This document shows positions 7,349 to 15,061 of a DNA stretch of 19,744 nucleotides, piece by piece. The first letter of the stretch is position 1; every line of letters starts with the position of its first letter. Both the position numbers and the translations under genes were made by a program. The notes beneath the pieces are model-generated. The model ran no database searches, was not told the origin of the DNA, and was given only the letters and a program-made list of their open reading frames with translations. Source of the stretch: CAUPWF01 sp964369425 (GTDB taxonomy: Bacteria > Bacillota > Clostridia > Lachnospirales > Lachnospiraceae). The stretch lies in NCBI GenBank assembly GCA_964369425.1, contig CAYJGW010000047.1, positions 1-19,744 on the forward strand. The letters run 5' to 3'.

Positions 7349-7977
7349 TGCGTGCTTATCATGAAGATTACCTTTATAATGCACAAAAAAATATAGGTAA
7401 TATGTTTGATTTTGCTATGAATACTTGTGAATTAGAATTAAAGTCATTTTGGGATATGTTTTTAGTTTCAGGTTTAGATGAGCAAATAGAAAGAGGTAAC
7501 CCTAAATATTTAGTCGGTGTTTCAGGGTGTGAACTCGCAAAGCTTATTTGTGAAAAATCTGGTGTTATAATGACACACGAAGATGAAATGTATCTTGATA
7601 AATCACCTGAATATTGGGCTGGTTGGGTTTTAGCTTATTATCAGTGGTATAGCAATAAAAAGTTTTCAAAAATCACAAAAGCTGTGCCTATTGATGAAAT
7701 AGTTGCTATGTATCCGACTTTACACGAAGCTGATACAAGTAAGTTTGTGACTATTATGGAAGAAAAATTAAGCAATTATTATATTGATACAAACCTTAAA
7801 ACAAGGAGAACCATTTATGGTTATTCCCAAAGTGAGCTTGCAAAAGAAAGCGAAGTGAGTTTAAGGCAAATTCAACTTTTCGAGCAAAAGAAAAGAGATA
7901 TAAATAAAGCACAGGTATATACTGTTGCAAAACTTGCGAAGGCTTTAGCTTGTGAAATTGAAGATTTGATTGAGTGA
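7348..7977 (+). CDS. HTH (XRE-like) protein, likely antitoxin/autoregulator
   Basis: 209 aa. The C-terminal 60 residues (about 150-209) form an HTH_3/XRE-type DNA-binding domain: TRRTIYGYSQSELAKESEVS, then LRQIQLFEQ as recognition helix, then a DINKAQVYTVAKLAKAL helix. Residues 1-145 are a separate all-helical-looking domain, rich in aromatic and acidic residues (for example DKSPEYWAGWVLAYYQWY at 104-121). I recognise this only as the usual partner type of DUF3990 genes. It begins within the upstream stop codon (TAATG), with GGTGGTGAG as a possible ribosome site inside that gene, so translation is coupled and stoichiometry fixed. The natural role is to neutralise the DUF3990 protein through the N-terminal domain and repress the shared promoter through the HTH, probably at the 6647-6662 palindrome. 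No good terminator was found after it. The 100 nt downstream hold only weak AT-rich inverted repeats. Confidence 0.75.
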   Translation: MRAYHEDYLYNAQKNIGNMFDFAMNTCELELKSFWDMFLVSGLDEQIERGNPKYLVGVSGCELAKLICEKSGVIMTHEDEMYLDKSPEYWAGWVLAYYQWYSNKKFSKITKAVPIDEIVAMYPTLHEADTSKFVTIMEEKLSNYYIDTNLKTRRTIYGYSQSELAKESEVSLRQIQLFEQKKRDINKAQVYTVAKLAKALACEIEDLIE

Positions 7978-8074
7978 AGTTTACCTGCTACGCTAATTTT
8001 TCGTCAAATCGTCTAATTATTAGGGGGAAAAATTGTAAAGACTTCACAATAAATAAAACTTGGGGTAAAAGTAG

Positions 8075-8103
8075 TTGATTAGAGTAAATGGAGATGGTAG
8101 AAT
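8075..8103 (+). promoter_or_regulatory. malQ promoter
   Basis: TTGATT (8075-8080), 17 nt, TAGAAT (8098-8103), with TG one base before the -10 (extended -10). The expected start of transcription is near 8110, immediately before the operator-like element. Confidence 0.75.
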
Positions 8104-8116
8104 AAGCATATATGGA

Positions 8117-8150
8117 AACGATACCGAAAACGATACCGGTTACTGTTTCC
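8117..8150 (+). promoter_or_regulatory. LacI-family operator array at the malQ transcription start
   Basis: AACGATACC occurs twice, at 8117-8125 and 8129-8137, with a 3-nt spacer. An inverted partner, GGTTACTGTTTCC (8138-8150), follows. The pair has the same spacing and nearly the same sequence as the element before the sugar-binding-protein gene (16581-16601). Its place just after the predicted start suits repression. The first copy also partly resembles a cre site, so CcpA is an alternative reader. Confidence 0.65.
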
Positions 8151-8180
8151 GCTTACGAAAAAGTGAAAGGACGAGAGAGA

Positions 8181-9662
8181 ATGAGAAAGTGTGGAATATT
8201 ATTACCTATCGCAAGTTTACCATCGGCATATGGAATAGGATGCTTTTCAAAAGAAGCATATGAATTTATAGATCAATTAAAGAAGGCGGGGCAACATTAT
8301 TGGCAGATACTACCTCTTGGACCTACTGGATATGGCGATTCACCATATCAATCTTTCTCAACATTTGCTGGGAATCCTTACTTTATTGATTTAGAACAGT
8401 TGATTGAAGAGGGGCTTTTGGAGAAAAGTGAGTGTGACGCGGTCAACTTTGGAGATGATGAAGGGTTTGTAGATTACGGTACAATCTATAACGAGCGCTT
8501 TAAAATCCTGAGAAAAGCTTTCGAAAAGTTTGAGGTGGATGGTAACGAAAAGTTCATAGCCTTTTGTAAAAAGGAAAAAGCTTGGTTAAATGATTATGCT
8601 ATGTATATGGCAATTAAGAATAGCCTAGATGGGGTTAGCTTTATAGAATGGGATAAAAGCATTCGCTTTAGAGAAGAAGCTGCAATGCAAAAGTATGAGA
8701 AAGAATTAAGAGAAGAAATAGAATTTTACAAGTTTATGCAGTTCGAGTTTTCCGTACAATGGAAGAAACTAAAGAAATATGCGAATAAGCAAGGTGTAAA
8801 AATTGTGGGAGATATTCCGATTTATGTGGCATTTGATAGTGCAGATACATGGGCGAATCCAGAATTGTTCCAGTTTACGAGTGAAGGGCTACCAAAAGGA
8901 GTAGCAGGATGCCCACCAGATGCTTTTTCAGAGACTGGACAATTATGGGGCAATCCACTATATGATTGGAAATACCATAAAAAGACAGGATATGCATGGT
9001 GGATAAAAAGGATTGCTCACTGTTATGAATTATACGATGTCGTTCGTATTGATCATTTTAGAGGGTTTGATGAATATTATTCAATTCCATACGGTGATGA
9101 AACAGCTGAAAATGGAAAGTGGAAAAAAGGTCCGGGAATCTCTATTTTTAAAGCGATTAATAAAGCATTAGGAGAAAAAGAGATTATAGCAGAAGATCTT
9201 GGTTACTTAACAGATTCGGTAATTAAGCTAGTAGAAGATACCGGATATCCAGGAATGAAGATTCTACAATTTGCCTTTGATAGTAGAGAAGAAAGCGATT
9301 ATTTACCGCATAACTATAATAAGAACTGTGTTGTATATACAGGAACACACGATAATGATACGGTAGTGAGTTGGTTTGAAGAGTTAGTAGAAGAAGATAA
9401 GCAATTAGCCCTTGATTATCTAGGAGTAAAAGACTTAGAAGGTGAAGAGGTATATTGGTCATTTATTCGTATGGCGATGGCAAGTACAGCTCAGACTTGT
9501 ATTATCCCACTTCAAGATTACTTAGGACTTGGTGGTGAGGCAAGAATCAATCTTCCATCTACAGTAGGGAAAAACTGGAAGTGGAGATTGAAAAAAGGTG
9601 AAGTATCGAAAAAATTGTTAAAAGAGATAAAAAGAGTTTCTGTTTTATATGGAAGAAAATAA
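8181..9662 (+). CDS. malQ: 4-alpha-glucanotransferase (amylomaltase, GH77)
   Basis: 493 aa, close to the family's usual 500. It transfers maltosyl and longer units between alpha-1,4-glucans, releasing glucose and lengthening maltodextrins for the phosphorylase; cytosolic. The start at 8181 is chosen because MRKCGILLPIASLPS is the conserved N-terminus and GAAAGGA (8165-8171) precedes it. A longer frame from 8112 would run through the operator. Substrate-binding GYGDSPYQSFSTFAGNP is at 50-66. The catalytic Asp291 lies in VRIDHFRGF, the acid/base Glu338 in IIAEDLG, and Asp391 in TGTHDND; all are intact. It is the first gene of the maltodextrin locus. The LacI-type regulator follows 51 nt later, with no terminator between, so the two are probably co-transcribed. 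Confidence 0.96.
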   Translation: MRKCGILLPIASLPSAYGIGCFSKEAYEFIDQLKKAGQHYWQILPLGPTGYGDSPYQSFSTFAGNPYFIDLEQLIEEGLLEKSECDAVNFGDDEGFVDYGTIYNERFKILRKAFEKFEVDGNEKFIAFCKKEKAWLNDYAMYMAIKNSLDGVSFIEWDKSIRFREEAAMQKYEKELREEIEFYKFMQFEFSVQWKKLKKYANKQGVKIVGDIPIYVAFDSADTWANPELFQFTSEGLPKGVAGCPPDAFSETGQLWGNPLYDWKYHKKTGYAWWIKRIAHCYELYDVVRIDHFRGFDEYYSIPYGDETAENGKWKKGPGISIFKAINKALGEKEIIAEDLGYLTDSVIKLVEDTGYPGMKILQFAFDSREESDYLPHNYNKNCVVYTGTHDNDTVVSWFEELVEEDKQLALDYLGVKDLEGEEVYWSFIRMAMASTAQTCIIPLQDYLGLGGEARINLPSTVGKNWKWRLKKGEVSKKLLKEIKRVSVLYGRK

Positions 9663-9669
9663 AGAATTC

Positions 9670-9678
9670 TGTTAGAAT
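9670..9678 (+). promoter_or_regulatory. Possible weak internal promoter for the LacI-type gene
   Basis: TGTTAGAAT is an extended -10-like element just after the malQ stop. No -35 fits. It could give low regulator expression independent of the malQ promoter. Confidence 0.3.
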
Positions 9679-9713
9679 ACCACATATAGAGTTGATAGAG
9701 AGGGTGGAATGTG

Positions 9714-10742
9714 ATGAGAACGTTAACGATAAAAGATATAGCAAAACAATGTGGAGTAGGAGTTAGTACTGTATCTAGAGCGATTAACAACCATCCAGAT
9801 ATTAATAAAGAGACAAAAGAAAATATCATGAAGATTATTGAAGAGAATAACTATGTACCCAATAGTACAGCAAGAAGCTTGAAATCTATTGAGTCGAATA
9901 CGGTTGCAATTATTGCAAAGGCAATTGATAACCCCTTTTTCTCAAAGATGATTCGTGTATTAGAAAAGGAAATACAGAAAAAGAAATATAATTATTTCTT
10001 GCAACATGTAGGACACAGAGAAGACGAGATAGATATCGCGATGCAATTGATTCGTGAACGAAAACTAAAAGGAATTGTTTTTCTAGGAGGATATTTTAAA
10101 GGAGCAGAAGAACGATTAGGAAGATTAACAGTACCCTTTGTAATTAGTACAATGGCAGTGCCAGAAATTCCTTATAATTGTCTTGGATCTTATGTATCTA
10201 TTGATGATAAGATGGAGAGTTATAGGATTGTGAACCACTTATGCAGAAGTGGTCATCAAAAAATAGGGATGCTTGCAACGTTTACTGAGGATAACAGTGT
10301 AGGAAATCTTCGTCTGAGTGGATATAGAAAAGCGTTAGTAGACAACTCTATCACACTTAAAGAAGAGTGGATTCGCTATAGCACAGATGAAAAGTATGAA
10401 TTTTTCACAATGCAATCTGGATATATGATGATGAAAGAAGTACTTGATGAGGGACTAGATGTCTCTGCAATTTTTGCAGTCTCAGATAGTGTTGCCATGG
10501 GAGCTTGTAAAGCCATTCACGAATATGGAAAACGAATTCCAGAGGATTATGCGGTAGTAGGCTTTGATGGATTGGAAGAAGGTTTTTATTACCATCCATC
10601 CATTTCGACGATAGAACAGCCAGTAAAGGAAATAGCTACAGAGACAGTACATATGCTATTTCAGATGATTAAATCAAAGAAAAAAGTTGCGAACAAATGG
10701 GTAGAAGGGAATTTATTGATTCGAGAATCTACAAAAGTATGA
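9714..10742 (+). CDS. LacI-family transcriptional regulator of the maltodextrin genes
   Basis: 342 aa. The N-terminal LacI HTH, TIKDIAKQCGVGVSTVSRAINN, has the hinge helix in the NYVPNSTARSL segment (about residues 45-56). A periplasmic-binding-protein-like sugar domain covers the rest, with conserved AVSDSVAMGACKAIHEYGKRIPEDYAVVGFDG. ATG 9714 is preferred to GTG 9711 because GAGGGTGG at 9700-9707 would be only 3 nt from the GTG. Placed between malQ and the other maltodextrin genes, it is the natural reader of the paired AACGWTACC elements at 8117 and 16581, acting as a maltose- or maltodextrin-responsive repressor (MalR-like). Inducer and direction of control are inferred. A strong bidirectional terminator follows. 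Confidence 0.92.
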   Translation: MRTLTIKDIAKQCGVGVSTVSRAINNHPDINKETKENIMKIIEENNYVPNSTARSLKSIESNTVAIIAKAIDNPFFSKMIRVLEKEIQKKKYNYFLQHVGHREDEIDIAMQLIRERKLKGIVFLGGYFKGAEERLGRLTVPFVISTMAVPEIPYNCLGSYVSIDDKMESYRIVNHLCRSGHQKIGMLATFTEDNSVGNLRLSGYRKALVDNSITLKEEWIRYSTDEKYEFFTMQSGYMMMKEVLDEGLDVSAIFAVSDSVAMGACKAIHEYGKRIPEDYAVVGFDGLEEGFYYHPSISTIEQPVKEIATETVHMLFQMIKSKKKVANKWVEGNLLIRESTKV

Positions 10743-10743
10743 T

Positions 10744-10791
10744 AAAAGACTAGGACTTACCAAAAACTGATCAGGTAAGTCCTAGTCTTTT
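10744..10791. terminator. Strong bidirectional terminator
   Basis: An 18-bp perfect stem (10744-10761 with 10774-10791) around a 12-nt loop has A-run and T-run ends on both strands. It separates the LacI-type gene (plus) from the convergent AraC-type gene (minus) and overlaps the latter's stop. Confidence 0.95.
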
Positions 10792-11662
10792 ATCTGCTCT
10801 TGCGATAAGAAAGCGGTGTACAATCGAATTGTTTTTTAAACAATCGATTAAAGTAAGATAAATTGTTAAAACCCACTTCTGTAGCTATGGATAGAACAGA
10901 TAAGTCAGTGGTAAGCAGAAGTCGCTCAGCAATGGATAAACGATAATCATTTAGATATTCAGTAAATGTCATCTGCATATGTAGCTTAAAGAACTTCATG
11001 AAATGAGAGGTCGAAAAGCCGATGTATTCCGAGATGTCATCGACAGTAACAGCTTCTTGGTAATGAGTACTTACAAAAGTAATAATTTCTTTGATCTTTT
11101 CAATTGACCGATTCGGCGAGGTTTGAGTCGGTGCATTTTGGCAAGAAAAAAGTATATAAAAAAAATCAAAAAGTCTACTTTTAAGTGCAAGTTCATAGTA
11201 TGCAGGTTTAGAGGAACACAGCTCGTCAATAGAATTAATGGAGGCCATCAGTGCAAAATGATAATCACATTTTGTACTGTAAAGCCAGTCTAACTCATAA
11301 CGCAGCTTGAAAAAGGGTTCAAAATATTTCGTAGTACGAGAATCCGATGTTTTGGAATAAAGAAGTTCTTTGCCAAATAATATGTTTTCGTATTCCATTG
11401 CATGATCCTCAAACTGAGAGATAGAATGAATCTGACCAGGTCGAATCAAGATAATATCCTCAGCGTGAACAATTTCTGATTTCATGTCTACTGAGACAAT
11501 ACCTGTACCGTTTTTTATGACAATGATCTCTAAGTCATCATGCCAGTGAGCAGAGACTTGTGGAAAGTCTAATGGAATCGTACAGAGATAGGTGTTGTAA
11601 GGGAACTGTGTATCAGAATGAGGTTTTGTTTCGTGTAATTTTTGATATTCGTATTGGTGCAT
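10790..11662 (-). CDS. AraC-family regulator with cupin sensor domain
   Basis: 290 aa. The N-terminal cupin-like sugar-sensing domain (about 20-165) shows SAHWHDDLEIIVIKNG and IRPGQIHS. The C-terminal double-HTH AraC domain (about 195-288) shows VTVDDISEYIGFSTSHFMKFFKL and the signature IATEVGFNNLSYFNRLFKKQFDCTPLSYRK. It is divergent from glgP with only 129 bp between the starts. TAGGAG lies 8 nt before its start. A likely role is control of the phosphorylase gene in response to a sugar; target and ligand are inferred from position only. It differs clearly in sequence from the second AraC-type gene downstream of glgP, so it is not a recent duplicate. Confidence 0.92.
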   Translation of the reverse strand: MHQYEYQKLHETKPHSDTQFPYNTYLCTIPLDFPQVSAHWHDDLEIIVIKNGTGIVSVDMKSEIVHAEDIILIRPGQIHSISQFEDHAMEYENILFGKELLYSKTSDSRTTKYFEPFFKLRYELDWLYSTKCDYHFALMASINSIDELCSSKPAYYELALKSRLFDFFYILFSCQNAPTQTSPNRSIEKIKEIITFVSTHYQEAVTVDDISEYIGFSTSHFMKFFKLHMQMTFTEYLNDYRLSIAERLLLTTDLSVLSIATEVGFNNLSYFNRLFKKQFDCTPLSYRKSR

Positions 11663-11695
11663 TGTATAATCTCCTAAATGTTTAAATATGATAGT

Positions 11696-11725
11696 ATTGT
11701 ATTACTTTTTGATGGTATAATGCAA
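11696..11725 (-). promoter_or_regulatory. Candidate promoter of the divergent AraC-type gene
   Basis: On the minus strand, TTGCAT (11725-11720), 18 nt, TACAAT (11701-11696). Its -35 lies within the plus-strand TATAATGCAA repeat, so the two divergent promoters would overlap. Confidence 0.5.
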
Positions 11726-11757
11726 GATAAATTTGTAAAAAAACAAGTATAATGCAA
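11713..11757 (+). promoter_or_regulatory. glgP promoter region with duplicated TATAATGCAA
   Basis: TGGTATAAT (11713-11721) is a perfect extended -10. The ten bases TATAATGCAA recur at 11748-11757, exactly 32 bp downstream, giving a second perfect -10. Neither has a good -35. Repeats about three helical turns apart suit an AraC-type dimer or two tandem starts. The LacI-type paired element is absent here. Confidence 0.6.
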
Positions 11758-11791
11758 TTATAAATTATAGAAAACCCAAGGAGGTCATGAG

Positions 11792-14056
11792 ATGAATTTT
11801 TCAAAACAGGTAGTAGATACATTAGGGAAAAGTGTTGCAGAGGCAACAAATGAAGAAGTATATAGTGCAATTTTAGAGAGTGTAAAAGAATTTGCAAAGC
11901 AAAAAGGTGCAAATAAATCAAATGTAAATAAAAAAGTTTATTATATATCAGCAGAGTTTTTGATTGGAAAATTATTGTCAAATAACTTGATTAATTTAGG
12001 AGTGTACGATGAAGTAAGAGAATTATTAGCATCGAATGGAAAAGACATATGTGTGATTGAAGAGGTTGAGCCAGAACCATCACTTGGAAATGGTGGACTT
12101 GGAAGATTAGCAGCATGTTTCTTGGATTCAATTGCAACTTTAGGATATGAAGGAGATGGAATTGGCTTAAATTACCATATGGGATTATTTAAGCAAGTGT
12201 TTGAGAATAATAAGCAAATGGAGACTCCAAATCCATGGATTGAAAATACAAGTTGGTTAACAGAGACAAAAGAATCATTTGAAGTACCATTTAAAGACTT
12301 TACGTTAACATCTAAATTATATGATATTGACGTGATTGGATATGAAAGCGGAGTGAACAAATTACATTTATTTGATGTTGATTCAGTGAATGAGTCAATC
12401 ATTGATAATGGAATCAGCTTTGATAAGAGAAACATCAAAGAGAATTTAACATTATTCTTATATCCAGATGATAGTGATAAAAACGGAGAATTGTTACGTA
12501 TTTACCAACAGTATTTTATGGTAAGCAATGGTGCTCAATTAATTTTAAAAGAATGTGAAGAAAAAGGGTATAAATTAGAAGAGTTATATAAGCATGTAAC
12601 AATTCAAATTAACGATACACACCCATCAATGGTTATTCCAGAACTTATCCGTCTTTTAACAGGAAAAGGAATGACAACAGATAAGGCAGTTGAGGTAGTT
12701 TCAAAAACTTGTGCCTACACAAACCACACAATACTAGCAGAAGCGTTAGAAAAATGGCCAGTTTCATATTTAGAAGAAGTGGTACCACATTTGATTCCAA
12801 TTATCAAGGATTTAGCAGAGCGTGTTTCTAAAAAATATGATAATGAAGAAGTACAGATTATTGATGGAATGAATCGTGTACACATGGCTAGAATGGACAT
12901 GCACTACGGATTCAGTGTAAATGGTGTTGCGGCACTTCATACAGAAATTTTAAAGGATGAAGAGTTAAAGCCGTTTTATGATATTTATCCAGAAAAATTC
13001 AACAACAAGACAAATGGTATTACATTTAGAAGATGGTTGCTACATTGCAATAAAGAATTAGTTGCGTGGATGGATAAAAATGGAGCAGGTGATTTCAGAA
13101 AAAATGCAGATGAATTAGAAAAACTTGCAGCTGTAGTAAATGATGAAGTTGCACTTACTGAATTATTAGATGTAAAGCAAAAGAGCAAGACTGCTTTGAA
13201 AGAATATTTAGAGGAAACAGCAGGTATTACAATCAATGACCAATCGATCTACGATATTCAAATCAAGAGACTGCACGAGTATAAGAGACAACAGATGAAT
13301 GTTCTTTATATCATCTACAAGTACTTAGAGATTAAAAAAGGAAATAAGCCTGCGACACCAATCACTATGATTTTTGGAGCAAAGGCAGCACCAGCATATA
13401 CAATTGCAAAAGATATTATCCATGTAATTCTTTGTTTACAAGAGTTGATTAAGAATGATAAAGAAGTAGCACCTTACTTACAAGTAGTTATGGTGGAAAA
13501 CTATAATGTGTCTTTCGCTGAAAAATTAATTCCAGCATGTGATGTTTCAGAACAAATTTCATTAGCATCTAAAGAGGCAAGTGGAACTGGAAATATGAAG
13601 TTTATGTTAAATGGCGCAGTTACGCTTGGAACAGAAGATGGTGCCAATGTAGAGATTCATGAGTTGGTAGGAGATGAGAACATCTACATCTTTGGAAAAG
13701 AAAGTGAAGAAGTAATCGAGCATTATAAAAAAGCAGATTATGTAGCAGCAGATTATTACATCAACGATGAAGAGATTCGTACTTGGATTGATTTTATTAT
13801 TAGTCCAGAGATGTTAAAATGTGGTGATGTAAGAATGCTACTAGAGATTCATGCAGAATTGATTCAAAAAGACTGGTTTATGACACTACTAGATGTGAAA
13901 GAGTATATTGAAACAAAAGAGAGAGTGTTCGCGGATTATGCAGATAGAACTGCATGGGCGAAGAAGATGGTTGCAAATATTAGCAAAGCGGGATACTTCT
14001 CATCAGATAGAACAATTGCACAATATAACACAGATATCTGGAAAGTAGAACAATAG
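11792..14056 (+). CDS. glgP: Glycogen/maltodextrin phosphorylase (GT35)
   Basis: 754 aa. It cleaves the non-reducing end of alpha-1,4-glucans with phosphate to release glucose-1-phosphate, using pyridoxal phosphate; cytosolic. Conserved blocks seen: EPEPSLGNGGLGRLAACFLDS (residues 93-113), INDTHPSM, and TNGITFRRWL. The cofactor motif EASGTGNMKFMLNGAVTLGTEDGAN puts the Schiff-base lysine at residue 603. Catalytic motifs are intact. It is shorter than enteric MalP (about 797) or GlgP (about 815), a common compact form in clostridia. The start is set by AAGGAGG (11778-11784), 7 nt upstream. In this locus degradation of imported maltodextrin is likely, but glycogen breakdown cannot be excluded. 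An AraC-type gene starts 1 nt after its stop, and a terminator-like hairpin lies 20 nt past the stop. Confidence 0.95.
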   Translation: MNFSKQVVDTLGKSVAEATNEEVYSAILESVKEFAKQKGANKSNVNKKVYYISAEFLIGKLLSNNLINLGVYDEVRELLASNGKDICVIEEVEPEPSLGNGGLGRLAACFLDSIATLGYEGDGIGLNYHMGLFKQVFENNKQMETPNPWIENTSWLTETKESFEVPFKDFTLTSKLYDIDVIGYESGVNKLHLFDVDSVNESIIDNGISFDKRNIKENLTLFLYPDDSDKNGELLRIYQQYFMVSNGAQLILKECEEKGYKLEELYKHVTIQINDTHPSMVIPELIRLLTGKGMTTDKAVEVVSKTCAYTNHTILAEALEKWPVSYLEEVVPHLIPIIKDLAERVSKKYDNEEVQIIDGMNRVHMARMDMHYGFSVNGVAALHTEILKDEELKPFYDIYPEKFNNKTNGITFRRWLLHCNKELVAWMDKNGAGDFRKNADELEKLAAVVNDEVALTELLDVKQKSKTALKEYLEETAGITINDQSIYDIQIKRLHEYKRQQMNVLYIIYKYLEIKKGNKPATPITMIFGAKAAPAYTIAKDIIHVILCLQELIKNDKEVAPYLQVVMVENYNVSFAEKLIPACDVSEQISLASKEASGTGNMKFMLNGAVTLGTEDGANVEIHELVGDENIYIFGKESEEVIEHYKKADYVAADYYINDEEIRTWIDFIISPEMLKCGDVRMLLEIHAELIQKDWFMTLLDVKEYIETKERVFADYADRTAWAKKMVANISKAGYFSSDRTIAQYNTDIWKVEQ

Positions 14057-14057
14057 A

Positions 14058-14933
14058 ATGAAAGAAGCTAGATATAGGGGAACTTTACAGTTCCCCTTTC
14101 AGCAATATGAGATGAGTGGTGAGAAAGTTAATATATTTGTCACACCCCATTGGCATGATGAAGTAGAAATTATTTATTTGAACAGGGGAACGTTAAGTGT
14201 ATATATATCAGGAGAATGCTATGATTTAGTGGAAAATGATATACTTATTGTGAACACAAACATGGTTCATCATATGATAAGTGAAGATAGAGATACACTA
14301 TACCATGCGTACCTCTTTCCTCTAGACTATCTTTCTTTTGCTAAAAAGGACTATGCTGAACTGCTTTATGTACAACCCTTGGTAGAAAATGATCGGGTGT
14401 TACCAACGGTAATTGGACAAGATAAGCCATGCTATGAAAATATTAAAAAGCTAGTTGTTCAGTTGATAGAGTTGGATAAGGAAAGATCAGAAGGGTATCA
14501 ATTGTTAACGAAATCGATTCTATATCAATTTTTATACGATATATATAAATGTGAACTGATGCAAAAATCTAATAAAAATAGAAAACAATCAGTAGATAGA
14601 ATCATGGTTGAATATCTAGAGCAGAACTATCAAAAACACATTGCACTAGAAGAGGTTGCGGATAGAGTAAATATGTCAAAGAATTATTTTTGTAGATACT
14701 TTAAACAACATTTTGGAAAGACTTTCATAGAATACCTTGTACAGTTACGGATAGAGAAAGCCTGTATATTACTAGAGAAAAATAGGTTGTCTGTCTTAGA
14801 GGTCGCCCTTGAAGTGGGATATAGCAATATCAGCTATTTTAATAAATGTTTCAAACAGATTGTAGGAATGACACCAAGCAGATATAGAGAGATAAAACAG
14901 AAGATGTATGATAAAGAGAAGGAATCCATTTAG
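14058..14933 (+). CDS. AraC-family regulator, coupled to the phosphorylase gene
   Basis: 291 aa. The N-terminal cupin domain has FPFQQYEM, TPHWHDEVEIIYLNRG and HHMISEDRDTLYHAYLFPL. The C-terminal AraC domain (about 190-285) has IALEEVADRVNMSKNYFCRYFKQHFGKTF and the second helix pair VALEVGYSNISYFNKCFKQIVGMTPSRYRE. It starts 1 nt after the glgP stop with no convincing ribosome site, so translation probably depends on ribosomes finishing glgP. The FPFQQY segment near the N-terminus is usual for this family, which supports the 14058 start over the internal ATG at about 14112. A hairpin in its first codons may limit its expression. It is likely a sugar-responsive activator of this or the next operon; the ligand is unknown. 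Confidence 0.9.
   Translation: MKEARYRGTLQFPFQQYEMSGEKVNIFVTPHWHDEVEIIYLNRGTLSVYISGECYDLVENDILIVNTNMVHHMISEDRDTLYHAYLFPLDYLSFAKKDYAELLYVQPLVENDRVLPTVIGQDKPCYENIKKLVVQLIELDKERSEGYQLLTKSILYQFLYDIYKCELMQKSNKNRKQSVDRIMVEYLEQNYQKHIALEEVADRVNMSKNYFCRYFKQHFGKTFIEYLVQLRIEKACILLEKNRLSVLEVALEVGYSNISYFNKCFKQIVGMTPSRYREIKQKMYDKEKESI
14076..14099 (+). terminator. Terminator-like hairpin inside the start of the AraC-type gene
   Basis: AGGGGAACT (14076-14084), loop TTAC, AGTTCCCCT (14089-14097), then TT: nine perfect pairs with a tight loop and a short T-tail. It lies 20 nt after the glgP stop, within codons 7-14 of the next gene. It may end part of the glgP transcripts or protect their 3' end, lowering regulator expression. 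Confidence 0.55.
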
Positions 14934-14957
14934 TGAAAATCAAATGGATTCCTTTTT
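14919..14957 (+). terminator. Rho-independent terminator after the glgP-araC unit
   Basis: AAGGAATCCATTT (14919-14931) pairs with AAATGGATTCCTT (14942-14954), followed by a T-tract to 14957. The left arm includes the last codons and part of the stop of the AraC-type gene. Confidence 0.92.
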
Positions 14958-15061
14958 GAAAAAGGTGAATATTGTGTTAGTGAAAGTGAATGTAATACAA
15001 GAAATATGAGGTGTAAACTTATAAAATGGGAGAAAGAATTTAAGAGAAAGTAGGAGAAGAT

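Noticed and set aside
7995..8034. Terminator for the DUF3990/HTH operon
   Set aside because: AATTTTTC and GAAAAATT arms are 24 nt apart, AT-only in practice, and not followed by a T-tract; too weak to call.
6638..8040. Direct repeats or attachment sites bounding the DUF3990 module
   Set aside because: I looked for matching flanks and found none I could defend, and no integrase or transposase is present in the window.
8112..8180. Longer N-terminus of MalQ from ATG 8112
   Set aside because: These 23 extra residues are not part of the family, the DNA holds the operator-like repeats, and a good ribosome site precedes ATG 8181.
9714..9735. AACGTTAACGAT inside the first codons of the LacI-type gene as an autoregulatory operator
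   Set aside because: It resembles the operator half-site, but it encodes the conserved RTLTIKD start of the protein and lacks the second repeat, so chance is the simpler reading.
9223..9829. Minus-strand open frames over the malQ end and LacI start
   Set aside because: They are antisense to well-supported genes, low in complexity, and have no ribosome site.
14972..15025. Promoter for the alpha-glucosidase gene
   Set aside because: Only a lone TATAAA (15020-15025) without a fitting -35 was found, so it was not listed as a feature.
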